This document shows, piece by piece, positions 34,973-43,507 of a stretch of DNA of 64,000 bases. The notes below the pieces were generated by a model, which ran no database searches, was not told the DNA's origin, and saw only the letters and a program-made list of their open reading frames with translations. The translations under genes and the position numbers were made by a program. Each line of letters opens with the position of its first letter. The first letter of the stretch is position 1. Origin of the DNA: Lachnospiraceae bacterium (GTDB lineage: Bacteria; Bacillota; Clostridia; Lachnospirales; Lachnospiraceae); NCBI GenBank assembly GCA_015057405.1, contig SVEK01000002.1:1-64000 (forward strand), in the 5' to 3' direction.

Positions 34973-37609
34973 ATGCAATCCTATGGACTTAATGAATTGC
35001 GCGAAATGTTTTTGAGTTTCTTTGAAGAAAAAGAGCATCTTAGAATGAACAGTTTTTCTCTTGTTCCCCAAGGAGATAAGAGTTTATTACTTATTAATTC
35101 AGGTATGGCACCTCTTAAGCCATATTTTACCGGACAGGAGATTCCGCCAAGAAGAAGAGTTACAACCTGCCAGAAGTGTATTCGTACAGGAGATATTGAA
35201 AATGTAGGTAAAACTGCAAGACACGGTACATTTTTTGAAATGCTGGGTAATTTCTCTTTTGGTGATTATTTTAAACATGAAGCAATTGCCTGGTCATGGG
35301 AGTTTTTAACTAAACGAGTTGGAATTCCTGAGGATAGATTATATCCTTCTGTATATGTTGATGATGATGAAGCATTTGAAATTTGGAACAAGGAGATAGG
35401 CATTGCTCCTGAGAGAATTTTTAAGTTTGGAAAAGAAGATAATTTCTGGGAGCATGGAGAAGGTCCGTGTGGTCCTTGTTCAGAAATATATTTTGATCGT
35501 GGTGAAAAATATGGTTGTGGCAGTCCAGACTGTACTGTCGGCTGTGAATGCGACCGTTATATTGAAGTATGGAACAATGTGTTTTCCCAGTTTGATAATG
35601 ATGGTGAAGGACATTATTCTGACCTTATCCAAAAAAATATTGACACAGGAATGGGTCTTGAAAGACTTGCAACTGTTGTGCAGGATGTTGCATCAATCTT
35701 TGATGTTGACACAATCAAGGCAATTCGTGATGAAGTATGTAAAATTGCAGGAGTGACTTATCAAACTGATGATAAACTTGATGTATCAATAAGACTTATT
35801 ACTGATCACATTCGTTCTGTGACATTTATGATTGCTGACGGAATTTTACCTTCCAATGAAGGTCGTGGTTATGTTTTAAGAAGACTTCTTAGAAGAGCAG
35901 CAAGACACGGAAGGCTTCTTGGCATAAAAGACCGTTTCCTTACAAAGATTAGTGAAGTTGTTATTAATGAATCAAAAAGCGGATATCCGGAACTTGAAGA
36001 GAAAAAAGAATATATTTTCAATATTCTTGTTACAGAAGAAGACAATTTCAATAAAACGATAGATCAGGGTCTTAGTATTCTTGCTGAATTAGAGAATAAT
36101 CTCGTAAAAGAAGGCAAGAAAATGCTTTGTGGACAAGATGCATTTAAGTTGTATGACACATACGGATTCCCTCTTGATCTTACAAAAGAGATTCTTGAAG
36201 AAAAAGGTTTCGAAATAGATGAAGCCGGATTTAACGAAGCAATGCAGATTCAGAGAGAGACTGCACGTAACGCAAGAGAAAAAGATAATTTCATGGGTGC
36301 AGAACAAACTGTATATCAGTCTATTGACGTTAATATTACAAGCGAATTCGTTGGTTATGACAGAGATACACATGAATCAGAGGTTCTTGTTATTACTACA
36401 AAAACAGATATTGTTGATTCAATTAATGAAGGTGAAAGTGGTACTATTATCGTTGCACAGACCCCATTTTATGCAACTATGGGTGGTCAGATGGCCGATA
36501 CTGGTGTTATTACTATTGGTGATAGCATATTTACTGTAGAAGATACTATTAAGCTTCAGGGCGGACGTATCGGACATGTTGGTGTTATGACTGCAGGTTC
36601 AATTAATAAAGGAGATACTGTTAAATTATCAATTGATCCTGAAAAAAGAACACAGACTGCAATGAATCACAGCGCAACTCATCTTCTTCAGAAAGCATTA
36701 AGAATTGTTCTTGGAGGACATGTTGAGCAGGCCGGCTCAATGGTGGATTGTGAAAAGTTAAGATTTGATTTTACTCATTTCCAGGCTCTTACCTCAGAAG
36801 AGATTAGTAAGATTGAAGATATAGTTAATGAAGAAATCGCAAACGGACTTGATGTAGAAACTAAAGTTATGACACTTGAAGAAGCTAAGAAAACAGGTGC
36901 TATGGCATTGTTTGGCGAAAAATACGGTGATTCTGTTCGTGTAGTTCAGATGGGAGATTTCAGTTCTGAATTATGTGGTGGTACCCATGTTTCAAACACA
37001 AGTACAATCCGTGCTTTCAAGATTATATCTGAAAACGGTGTTGCTGCCGGTGTCAGAAGAATTGAAGCATATACTTCAAAAGCTGTATTTGATTACTATG
37101 CTAATCTTGAATGCAGACTTGCCGAAGCTGCAAAAGCTGCTAAATCAGATATAACAGGACTTGTTAAGAAGATTGAATCACTTAATACTGAGATTAAAAC
37201 TCTTAAATCAGAAAATGATAAACTTAAGAATAAACTTGCAAAAGATAAAGCAGGTGCGGTTCTTGATAATGTTATTAAGATAAAAGATGTTAATCTTCTT
37301 GCGGTTAAGATTGAAGATACTGACATGGAAGCACTCCGTAATCTTGGAGATTCCTTCAAAGCAAAGATTGATAATGCGGTAATTGTACTTGCATCTGACA
37401 AGGATGGCAAAGTTAATCTCATTGCTATGGCATCTGATGAAGCAATAAAACTTGGTGCTCATGCAGGTAATCTTATAAAATCAATTGCTTCGCTTGTTGG
37501 CGGTGGCGGTGGCGGACGTCCTAATATGGCTCAGGCCGGCGGAAAGAATCCTGCAGGAATTGAAGCGGCACTTGAAGAAGCTAAAAAAGTACTTGAAACA
37601 CAAGTGTAA
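34973..37609 (+). CDS. alaS: Alanyl-tRNA synthetase
   Basis: Charges tRNA-Ala and edits Ser/Gly mischarging; 878 residues, standard length. The class II catalytic domain holds RTGDIENVGKTARHGTFFEMLGN and EGPCGPCSE. The editing domain carries the zinc ligands in HSATHLL and CGGTH, followed by a coiled coil (LNTEIKTLKSENDKLK) and the C-Ala domain with a glycine-rich GGGGGGRPNMAQAGG segment. GAGGAGG stands before the ATG. It is transcribed from its own consensus promoter. Confidence 0.97.
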   Translation: MQSYGLNELREMFLSFFEEKEHLRMNSFSLVPQGDKSLLLINSGMAPLKPYFTGQEIPPRRRVTTCQKCIRTGDIENVGKTARHGTFFEMLGNFSFGDYFKHEAIAWSWEFLTKRVGIPEDRLYPSVYVDDDEAFEIWNKEIGIAPERIFKFGKEDNFWEHGEGPCGPCSEIYFDRGEKYGCGSPDCTVGCECDRYIEVWNNVFSQFDNDGEGHYSDLIQKNIDTGMGLERLATVVQDVASIFDVDTIKAIRDEVCKIAGVTYQTDDKLDVSIRLITDHIRSVTFMIADGILPSNEGRGYVLRRLLRRAARHGRLLGIKDRFLTKISEVVINESKSGYPELEEKKEYIFNILVTEEDNFNKTIDQGLSILAELENNLVKEGKKMLCGQDAFKLYDTYGFPLDLTKEILEEKGFEIDEAGFNEAMQIQRETARNAREKDNFMGAEQTVYQSIDVNITSEFVGYDRDTHESEVLVITTKTDIVDSINEGESGTIIVAQTPFYATMGGQMADTGVITIGDSIFTVEDTIKLQGGRIGHVGVMTAGSINKGDTVKLSIDPEKRTQTAMNHSATHLLQKALRIVLGGHVEQAGSMVDCEKLRFDFTHFQALTSEEISKIEDIVNEEIANGLDVETKVMTLEEAKKTGAMALFGEKYGDSVRVVQMGDFSSELCGGTHVSNTSTIRAFKIISENGVAAGVRRIEAYTSKAVFDYYANLECRLAEAAKAAKSDITGLVKKIESLNTEIKTLKSENDKLKNKLAKDKAGAVLDNVIKIKDVNLLAVKIEDTDMEALRNLGDSFKAKIDNAVIVLASDKDGKVNLIAMASDEAIKLGAHAGNLIKSIASLVGGGGGGRPNMAQAGGKNPAGIEAALEEAKKVLETQV

Positions 37610-37652
37610 AATCAATATATTAAAAAAAAGTTTATATTAATTCATTTTTTCC

Positions 37653-37680
37653 TTGACGAATATGAATTATATGATATAAT
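37653..37680 (+). promoter_or_regulatory. Sigma-A-type promoter of rpsU
   Basis: TTGACG (37653-37658), 16 bases, TATAAT (37675-37680). The leader to ATG 37757 would be about 70 bases and contains the inverted repeat at 37706-37733. Confidence 0.8.
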
Positions 37681-37705
37681 AAAACTTGTGCAAAATAAAC
37701 CCAAA

Positions 37706-37733
37706 CAGTTGTATTGTGCACAATCTACAACTG
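37706..37733 (+). promoter_or_regulatory. Inverted repeat in the rpsU leader, next to the ribosome site
   Basis: CAGTTGTA (37706-37713) and TACAACTG (37726-37733) form a perfect 8-bp stem, and the enclosed TTGTGCACAA (37714-37723) is itself palindromic. The right arm ends directly at the start of the GGAGGGGAGG region. It could act as RNA structure in S21 autoregulation or as a dyad for a DNA-binding protein. Confidence 0.6.
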
Positions 37734-37756
37734 GAGGGGAGGTTAGGTGTGATACT

Positions 37757-37933
37757 ATGTCAAATGTAATTGTAAAAGAAAACGAGACATTGGATAGCGC
37801 TTTACGTCGCTTTAAGAGAAATTGTGCAAAAGCAGGTATCCAACAGGAAATTCGTAAGAGGGAACATTACGAAAAGCCAAGTGTTAGACGTAAGAAGAAG
37901 TCTGAAGCAGCTCGTAAACGTAAGTATAAATAA
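37757..37933 (+). CDS. rpsU: 30S ribosomal protein S21
   Basis: 58-residue basic protein of the small ribosomal subunit, involved in initiation. The sequence [18 protein letters not shown] through the C-terminal [15 protein letters not shown] is typical. I start at ATG 37757 because the preceding in-frame codons (from 37688) fall in the leader and its inverted repeat. AGGTG lies 7 bases upstream. The gene is followed by a strong terminator, so it is a single-gene unit before yqfC. Confidence 0.95.
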   Translation: MSNVIVKENETLDSALRRFKRNCAKAGIQQEIRKREHYEKPSVRRKKKSEAARKRKYK

Positions 37934-37946
37934 TTGTGCAATTCCA

Positions 37947-37980
37947 GCTCCGATAGATATTTTATCGGAGCATTTTTTTT
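37947..37980 (+). terminator. Rho-independent terminator after rpsU
   Basis: Perfect 9-bp stem GCTCCGATA (37947-37955) with TATCGGAGC (37963-37971), 7-base loop, followed by ATTTTTTTT. Confidence 0.9.
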
Positions 37981-38010
37981 GTCATTAAAGGGATTAAAAA
38001 ATCATATATA

Positions 38011-38019
38011 TGTTATAAT
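38011..38019 (+). promoter_or_regulatory. Extended -10 promoter in front of yqfC
   Basis: TGTTATAAT, an extended -10 (TGnTATAAT), 25 bases before the yqfC ATG and with no good -35. In Bacillus yqfCD are sigma-E genes; a matching sigma-E site was not found here. Confidence 0.45.
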
Positions 38020-38043
38020 CTAATCTATTTCAGGGACAATTAC

Positions 38044-38310
38044 ATGAAAAAGAGACCTCTTAATTATGTGTCTGAACATCTCAATCTTCCTGCTGATATT
38101 ATTTGTGGTTCATGTATCGCTACGGCTTACGGGAACAAACATTTATATATAGAAAATTACCGTGGGATACTTGAGTATACTGAAAACACAATACGTATAC
38201 TGGGTAAAAACGGGAGAATATATGTATATGGTTCGAAGCTTACAATAAAGTATTATACCGATAATGATATGCGTATTGATGGTTTCATTCATGAGATTAA
38301 ATTTTCATAA
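38044..38310 (+). CDS. yqfC: Sporulation protein YqfC
   Basis: 88-residue protein of the YqfC/YabP family, needed for spore formation in Bacillus together with yqfD. The pattern of short beta-strands, IENYRGILEYTENTIRI then NGRIYVYGSKLTIKYY, and the C-terminal DGFIHEIKF are characteristic. It lies directly before yqfD in the conserved yqfC-yqfD-phoH order. Confidence 0.9.
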   Translation: MKKRPLNYVSEHLNLPADIICGSCIATAYGNKHLYIENYRGILEYTENTIRILGKNGRIYVYGSKLTIKYYTDNDMRIDGFIHEIKFS

Positions 38311-38328
38311 TTAAACCGGAGGTGTATA

Positions 38329-39582
38329 TTGTTAACAAAAATTATCAGATTACTCAAAAGCTACGTATATGTAGAACTTATAGGCAATCAGCCCGAACGA
38401 TTTTTTAATTTATGCAGACATAACAAAATATATGTATGGAATTACACTAATGAAAATAACAAAATATATTTTTATATCTTAACAAAAGATTATATTAAAC
38501 TTTCAAATATTGTACTTAAGACTAAAACTTACCCCCATATTGTCAAGAGAATTGGTTTGCCTTTTATTATTGGGCAATTACTTAAGCAGACTTCATTATT
38601 GCCGGCATTGATTTTATATATAACTATAATATATATTTTATCGTTATGTGTTTGGAACATTAGTTTTTCCGGGCAATCTCGTCATACCTCATCAGAACTT
38701 CGTAAGTTTCTAAATGATGAAAATATTGCAATTGGTATGTTACGAAGTGATATAAACGGAAATGAAATAGAAAGACTAATAAGAAATCATTTTGATGATA
38801 TAAGCTGGGTATCTGTTGAATTATCCGGATGTAATGTCAATATTAAGATTGTTGAATCTGACATTATGGAAGATAAAAGTAATTTAAAATACTTAAATTC
38901 CGATATTATAGCTTCATCTGACGGAACTGTTGAATCAATTATTACAAGGAAAGGAACTCCTAAAGTTAAATGTGGAGATACTGTAAAAAAAGGACAGGTA
39001 CTTGTATCCGGAATTATTCCTATATACGATGATGGCGGAACAATTATTGATAATAAACTTGTCTATGCGGATGGGGATATTATACTAAATACAGTTCATT
39101 CATATAAAGATATGTTCCCTGTAATATATGAAGATAAACAATACACAGGAAGATATAAATATGAGTTCAAAGTGTATTGCGATAATAAAATATTTTTTAT
39201 TGAAAACTTGTTAAATAAAATTGAAACATACGAAAAATATGATATAATAAATGAGTGTTTTGAGATATTTGGTTATAATAAATTTTGTGGTCAAACAGGT
39301 ATTGTCAGATGTAAACAGCAAGAATATGAGATAATATATAAGTCATACTCAAAGGAGCAGGCTCTACACATTGCAAGATTACATTTGAATAATTACATAA
39401 AAAAACTACGAGATAAAGATATAATAATCAAAGATAAAAAAATAAGTTTGTCATTATATAAAAACAATTATATAGCTGACGGTTATTTGCATATAATGGA
39501 ACCGCAGTTATTAAGGCGTGAAATTTCAACATCGGATTGGAGTGTGGATAATCAAGATGGGAATGACGGAGAAGACAATTAA
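38329..39582 (+). CDS. yqfD: Sporulation protein YqfD
   Basis: 417-residue membrane protein with one clear hydrophobic stretch near residues 85-110 and an extracytoplasmic C-terminal part; its N-terminal region includes GNQPERFFNLCRHNKIYVWN, a family mark. It acts in the mother cell during sporulation in Bacillus. The start is TTG 38329 behind CCGGAGGTG, with 7-base spacing; no ATG fits. Its end overlaps the start of phoH. Confidence 0.88.
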   Translation: MLTKIIRLLKSYVYVELIGNQPERFFNLCRHNKIYVWNYTNENNKIYFYILTKDYIKLSNIVLKTKTYPHIVKRIGLPFIIGQLLKQTSLLPALILYITIIYILSLCVWNISFSGQSRHTSSELRKFLNDENIAIGMLRSDINGNEIERLIRNHFDDISWVSVELSGCNVNIKIVESDIMEDKSNLKYLNSDIIASSDGTVESIITRKGTPKVKCGDTVKKGQVLVSGIIPIYDDGGTIIDNKLVYADGDIILNTVHSYKDMFPVIYEDKQYTGRYKYEFKVYCDNKIFFIENLLNKIETYEKYDIINECFEIFGYNKFCGQTGIVRCKQQEYEIIYKSYSKEQALHIARLHLNNYIKKLRDKDIIIKDKKISLSLYKNNYIADGYLHIMEPQLLRREISTSDWSVDNQDGNDGEDN

Positions 39583-40540
39583 CATTCCTAACCAATATGA
39601 AAAAGTTATTTTTGGTGAATATGATTCTTATATAAAGATTATTGAAAAGGCTTTTGGAATAACTGTACTGACAAGAGACGGAACATGTAAAATTATTGGT
39701 ACTGTTAACGGTACAGAGGCAGGAATGCACGTAATTAACCAGTTAGTAGGGCTTGCATCAAAAGGAAGTACTATTACTGAACAGGCAGTTAATTATGCGA
39801 TTTCACTTTGGATGGAGAATGATAATACTTCGCTGACCGAACTTGATGATAAGGTAATTTGTCGTACTATACAGGGTAAACCTATCAAACCAAAAACTTT
39901 AGGTCAGGAAAAATATATAAAACAGATGCAGGAAAAGATGATTGTTTTCGGAATAGGTCCTGCCGGAACCGGAAAAACTTATTTAGCTATGGCTATGGCT
40001 ATTAATGCATTTAAAAATGAAGAAGTTAATAAAATAATTCTTACAAGACCTGCTATAGAAGCCGGAGAAAAACTCGGATTTCTTCCGGGTGATTTACAAA
40101 GTAAAGTAGATCCGTATCTAAGGCCTTTGTATGATGCCTTATATCAAATAATGGGACCGGAAAGTTTTTTGCGCAATATGGAAAAAGGTGCTATTGAGGT
40201 TGCGCCATTAGCATATATGCGTGGAAGAACTTTGGATAATGCTTATATAATTCTTGACGAAGCTCAGAATACAACTGTAGCCCAGATGAAAATGTTTTTG
40301 ACTCGAATTGGGTTTGGTTCAAAAGTTGTTATTACAGGTGATTTGACACAAAAAGATTTACCAAAAGGAACTGTGTCAGGTCTTGATAATGCAGTGAAAG
40401 TCCTAAAAAAAGTTGATGAGATCGGTTTTTCACAACTAACCGCGAAAGATGTTGTCAGACATCCGCTTGTACAAAAAATTGTAAAAGCATATGACGAATT
40501 CGAAACACACCAGCAAAGCAGAAATCGGAGGACTAAGTGA
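39563..40540 (+). CDS. phoH: PhoH-like ATPase
   Basis: Cytoplasmic P-loop ATPase of the PhoH family (about 325 residues), thought to act in RNA metabolism. Walker A GPAGTGKT in GIGPAGTGKTYLA, Walker B ILDEAQN and TRIGFGSKVVITGD are visible. The start is either ATG 39557 or 39563, both inside the yqfD end; a frame to 39518 exists but is less likely. The stop codon overlaps the next ATG (TGATG), so translation is coupled. Confidence 0.9.
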   Translation: MTEKTINIPNQYEKVIFGEYDSYIKIIEKAFGITVLTRDGTCKIIGTVNGTEAGMHVINQLVGLASKGSTITEQAVNYAISLWMENDNTSLTELDDKVICRTIQGKPIKPKTLGQEKYIKQMQEKMIVFGIGPAGTGKTYLAMAMAINAFKNEEVNKIILTRPAIEAGEKLGFLPGDLQSKVDPYLRPLYDALYQIMGPESFLRNMEKGAIEVAPLAYMRGRTLDNAYIILDEAQNTTVAQMKMFLTRIGFGSKVVITGDLTQKDLPKGTVSGLDNAVKVLKKVDEIGFSQLTAKDVVRHPLVQKIVKAYDEFETHQQSRNRRTK

Positions 40541-41835
40541 TGCAGCAGATAAAGTCTGTTCATTATAAATTAATTTTTATATTGTTGTTTTTAATTGACG
40601 TTGTTTTTATAGTATTATTTGAAGTTAATCAGGGCAGAAATTACAAAGAGGGTCTTGCATTCGCATTTATGTCTTTGTTCTTATTTGCAATTCTAATGTA
40701 TTTTATTTCCCACAATGAAGATATTATGTTAAAAGGGAACAATAATGTACTATATTTTTACTTAGGAGTAATAGTTTCGGGCAATATACTTATTGCTTCT
40801 GTTTATGCACCTATTTATCATTTGTGGATTGCAGGATGTCTTATTCTTGGTGTTGCTTACAGCATCAATATGGCATTAGCTTTCATAGCTGTTTACCTAA
40901 GCATCTATAGTATGTGTTTTAATATTGCCATAGAGCAGATAATCTATTACATGCTTATGGGCATTGTTCTGTGCCTTCTTATTACATATTATCCGTCAGG
41001 ACAAGGTCTCAAACAAAAAATAGTATCATATTTTTACTTTGTAATAATTGCAGCATGTTGTCATACAACTTTGTATATGATAACTAATTATCTTGATTAC
41101 AGTCTGTTGAAAAGATTTGAATTCGGATATATGTTGATTATTACTTTTGTTTTGGTTTCGTTTATTTATTTCATTAGTAGTATCGGTAATTCAATAGATT
41201 CCTTAGTTACTGATATTTCGGATGAAGAAGAGGGTGCAGAGAATATTCCGGGTGACTCTTTAGAACAAGTTAAAGAATTGGTTCATCCTAATGCTCCATT
41301 AATTGTTGAATTAAAGAATAATTTGCCGAATGTGTATAAACATAGTTTGATTTCAGGTAAAATTTCGGGAGATGCTGCAAGATGTATTCAGGCTGATTAT
41401 TATCTGTGTTCTGCCGGAAGTCTGTATCATGAAGTTGGAAAGTTGGTTAAAATGCAAAGTAATCAAAGCAATACCGAAGATAATCAAACCGATGAAAATG
41501 CGTATAATAATTCACTGAATAAAGATTATGTTACTCTTGGTATAGAATTACTTGCTCAAAATGATTTTCCTCAACAGTTGATTGATATAGTATCATCGCA
41601 TAACTTAAAACATAGTTATCCTACGTCTAAAGAATCAGCTATTGTATATTTAACGGAAAAGTTGATTAATTCAATTTATTATATGAAAAATGTAAGAAAA
41701 GCACCTGATTTTTCGAAAGAAGTATTGATACGAAATATATTTGCAAAGTTGATAATTGACGGAACATTATCAGCAAGCGGACTTTCATTAGGTGAGTATG
41801 AAACTTTGAAAAAGTATTATATTGATAATTTATAA
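40540..41835 (+). CDS. Short PgpH/YqfF-like membrane protein with decayed HD domain
   Basis: Occupies the position of pgpH (c-di-AMP phosphodiesterase) between phoH and ybeY. The 431 residues contain about six or seven membrane helices in the first 215 and a C-terminal HD-like domain, but the large extracellular 7TMR-HDED domain of true PgpH is absent. The HD motif reads YHEVGK instead of YHDIGK, the first His is kept (YKHSL), and the later metal ligands (NPHD, QHHG in PgpH) are not found; SSHNLK stands in place of the last. Catalysis is therefore doubtful. Confidence 0.75.
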   Translation: MQQIKSVHYKLIFILLFLIDVVFIVLFEVNQGRNYKEGLAFAFMSLFLFAILMYFISHNEDIMLKGNNNVLYFYLGVIVSGNILIASVYAPIYHLWIAGCLILGVAYSINMALAFIAVYLSIYSMCFNIAIEQIIYYMLMGIVLCLLITYYPSGQGLKQKIVSYFYFVIIAACCHTTLYMITNYLDYSLLKRFEFGYMLIITFVLVSFIYFISSIGNSIDSLVTDISDEEEGAENIPGDSLEQVKELVHPNAPLIVELKNNLPNVYKHSLISGKISGDAARCIQADYYLCSAGSLYHEVGKLVKMQSNQSNTEDNQTDENAYNNSLNKDYVTLGIELLAQNDFPQQLIDIVSSHNLKHSYPTSKESAIVYLTEKLINSIYYMKNVRKAPDFSKEVLIRNIFAKLIIDGTLSASGLSLGEYETLKKYYIDNL

Positions 41836-41844
41836 AATTCTGAG

Positions 41845-42357
41845 GTGATTAAAACGATAATTGTATATGATAATCTGTTAGATTATGAGATTGATGTAGG
41901 AGAGCCGGTAGAGGTTCTTACAAAACGATTACTTGAAACTGTATGTGACGAATTAAAGTGTGAGTATGAATCAGAATGTTCTTTAATTATTACTACAAAA
42001 GAAGATATTAAAGAATTAAATAATGAGCATAGAAATGTTGATGCTGTTACTGACGTTTTGTCATTTCCGGCAATTGATTTTACCAAACCATGCGATTATG
42101 ATATAATTGATGAAAATGACTATTCTATGTTTAATCCTGAAACAGGACATCTTATGCTTGGAGATATTGTAATATGTGCTGACAAGGTTTATTCACAGGC
42201 TGAAGAATACGGACATTCTGTTAAAAGGGAGTTTTCATTTTTAATTGTCCACAGCATTCTTCATTTGTTCGGCTTTGATCATATGGAAGATGAAGAACGA
42301 TTACTAATGGAATTAAAACAAAGGGAGATTTTAGATTTATTAAAAATCACCAGATAA
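41845..42357 (+). CDS. ybeY: Endoribonuclease YbeY
   Basis: Zinc endoribonuclease for 16S rRNA 3'-end maturation and ribosome quality control; about 165-170 residues. The zinc site H-3x-H-5x-H is present as HSILHLFGFDH, and the N-terminal half contains NNEHRNVDAVTDVLSFP. The start is uncertain: GTG 41845 lies within the only good Shine-Dalgarno (TGAGGTG), and no ATG or TTG follows in frame at a proper distance. ATA 41857 would have normal spacing. The next usual genes in Bacillus (dgkA, cdd, era) are missing here. Confidence 0.9.
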   Translation: MIKTIIVYDNLLDYEIDVGEPVEVLTKRLLETVCDELKCEYESECSLIITTKEDIKELNNEHRNVDAVTDVLSFPAIDFTKPCDYDIIDENDYSMFNPETGHLMLGDIVICADKVYSQAEEYGHSVKREFSFLIVHSILHLFGFDHMEDEERLLMELKQREILDLLKITR

Positions 42358-42375
42358 AATCAGGAGGATATAATT

Positions 42376-43488
42376 ATGAAAAAGAAGTTGATTGTAACTG
42401 TAATATTAGCTTGTTTTATTGCAACATTTGTTGCATGTAAAAGTAAACCGGAAAAAGAAGAGACGGTTCCGCAGAGTACTGAGGAAGTTGTACCAACAGA
42501 TACTCCGGCACCTACCCAGACACCGGAACCTACAATGGATCCCCATGCAGGAGAGGCAAGGAGTAAACTTACCGGTAAATGGATACCTGAAAATATTGCC
42601 AAAAAAAGACCTTATGCAATGATGATTAACAATATTCAATATGCTGCCCAGTTCCAAAGTGGAGCTTCTCAGGCTTCAATTATATATGAAGCAAAAGTTG
42701 AGGGTGGAATTACAAGATTAATGGGTATATTTGAAAAGTTTAATGCAAAAAAACTTGGTTCAACAAGAAGTGCACGTCATTATTATGTAAGTGTTGCTTC
42801 TGAGTATGATGCTATATTTGTTCATTTTGGTCACACAAAATTTGCGACTTCAAAGATTGAAAAGCTAAAAGTAGATAATATAAGCGGTTTATCAGGCATT
42901 GGCGGGCTTGTTTTCTATAGAGACAATAGTATTCCTGCTCCGCATAACGCATTTACAAGCAAAGAAGGACTTGAAAAAGGTCGTAAAAAGTTGAAATACA
43001 GAAAGAATTATAAAGACGATTACGAAGGTCACTATAGTTTTTATGATGAAGATACTGATCTTGCTGAAGGTAAAATTGCCAATAAAGTAACCGTAAAGTT
43101 CTCCGGATATTCAGCACCGTATTTTATTTATAATAAAGACAAGAAGATGTATTACAGATACCAGTATAATAACAAGCATATAGATGCAAGTAATGGTAAG
43201 CAACTTGCTTTTAAGAATCTTATTATTCAATACGTTGATGATGAGCCTATAGTGCCGGGGCATCCGAAGGACTACAGAACAATTAATTTTGAAAATGCAA
43301 CCGGTAAAGGTAAATACATTTCTAATGGTAAAGCAATTAATATTACCTGGGAGAAAAATGAGAAAAAGGGTATTATGAAATATTATAACAAAGATGGTTC
43401 TGAGTTATTTGTTAATCCCGGTAAAACTTATATTGCTTTATTCCCGGATTCAGATTCTAAATTAACTATATCAAAAAAAGTCAAGTAA
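42376..43488 (+). CDS. DUF3048 lipoprotein (YerB-like)
   Basis: 370-residue exported lipoprotein. A signal peptide ends in a lipobox FVAC with Cys21, then a Pro/Thr-rich linker (PTDTPAPTQTPEPT) and the DUF3048 domain with the KRPYAMMINNIQ and RSARHYYVSVASEYDAIFVHFGHT segments. Function unknown; YerB of Bacillus is the best known relative. AGGAGG precedes ATG 42376, and the spoVB-like gene follows by 19 bases, so an operon is likely. Confidence 0.88.
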   Translation: MKKKLIVTVILACFIATFVACKSKPEKEETVPQSTEEVVPTDTPAPTQTPEPTMDPHAGEARSKLTGKWIPENIAKKRPYAMMINNIQYAAQFQSGASQASIIYEAKVEGGITRLMGIFEKFNAKKLGSTRSARHYYVSVASEYDAIFVHFGHTKFATSKIEKLKVDNISGLSGIGGLVFYRDNSIPAPHNAFTSKEGLEKGRKKLKYRKNYKDDYEGHYSFYDEDTDLAEGKIANKVTVKFSGYSAPYFIYNKDKKMYYRYQYNNKHIDASNGKQLAFKNLIIQYVDDEPIVPGHPKDYRTINFENATGKGKYISNGKAINITWEKNEKKGIMKYYNKDGSELFVNPGKTYIALFPDSDSKLTISKKVK

Positions 43489-43507
43489 CAATAAGAAGGT
43501 ATAATAT

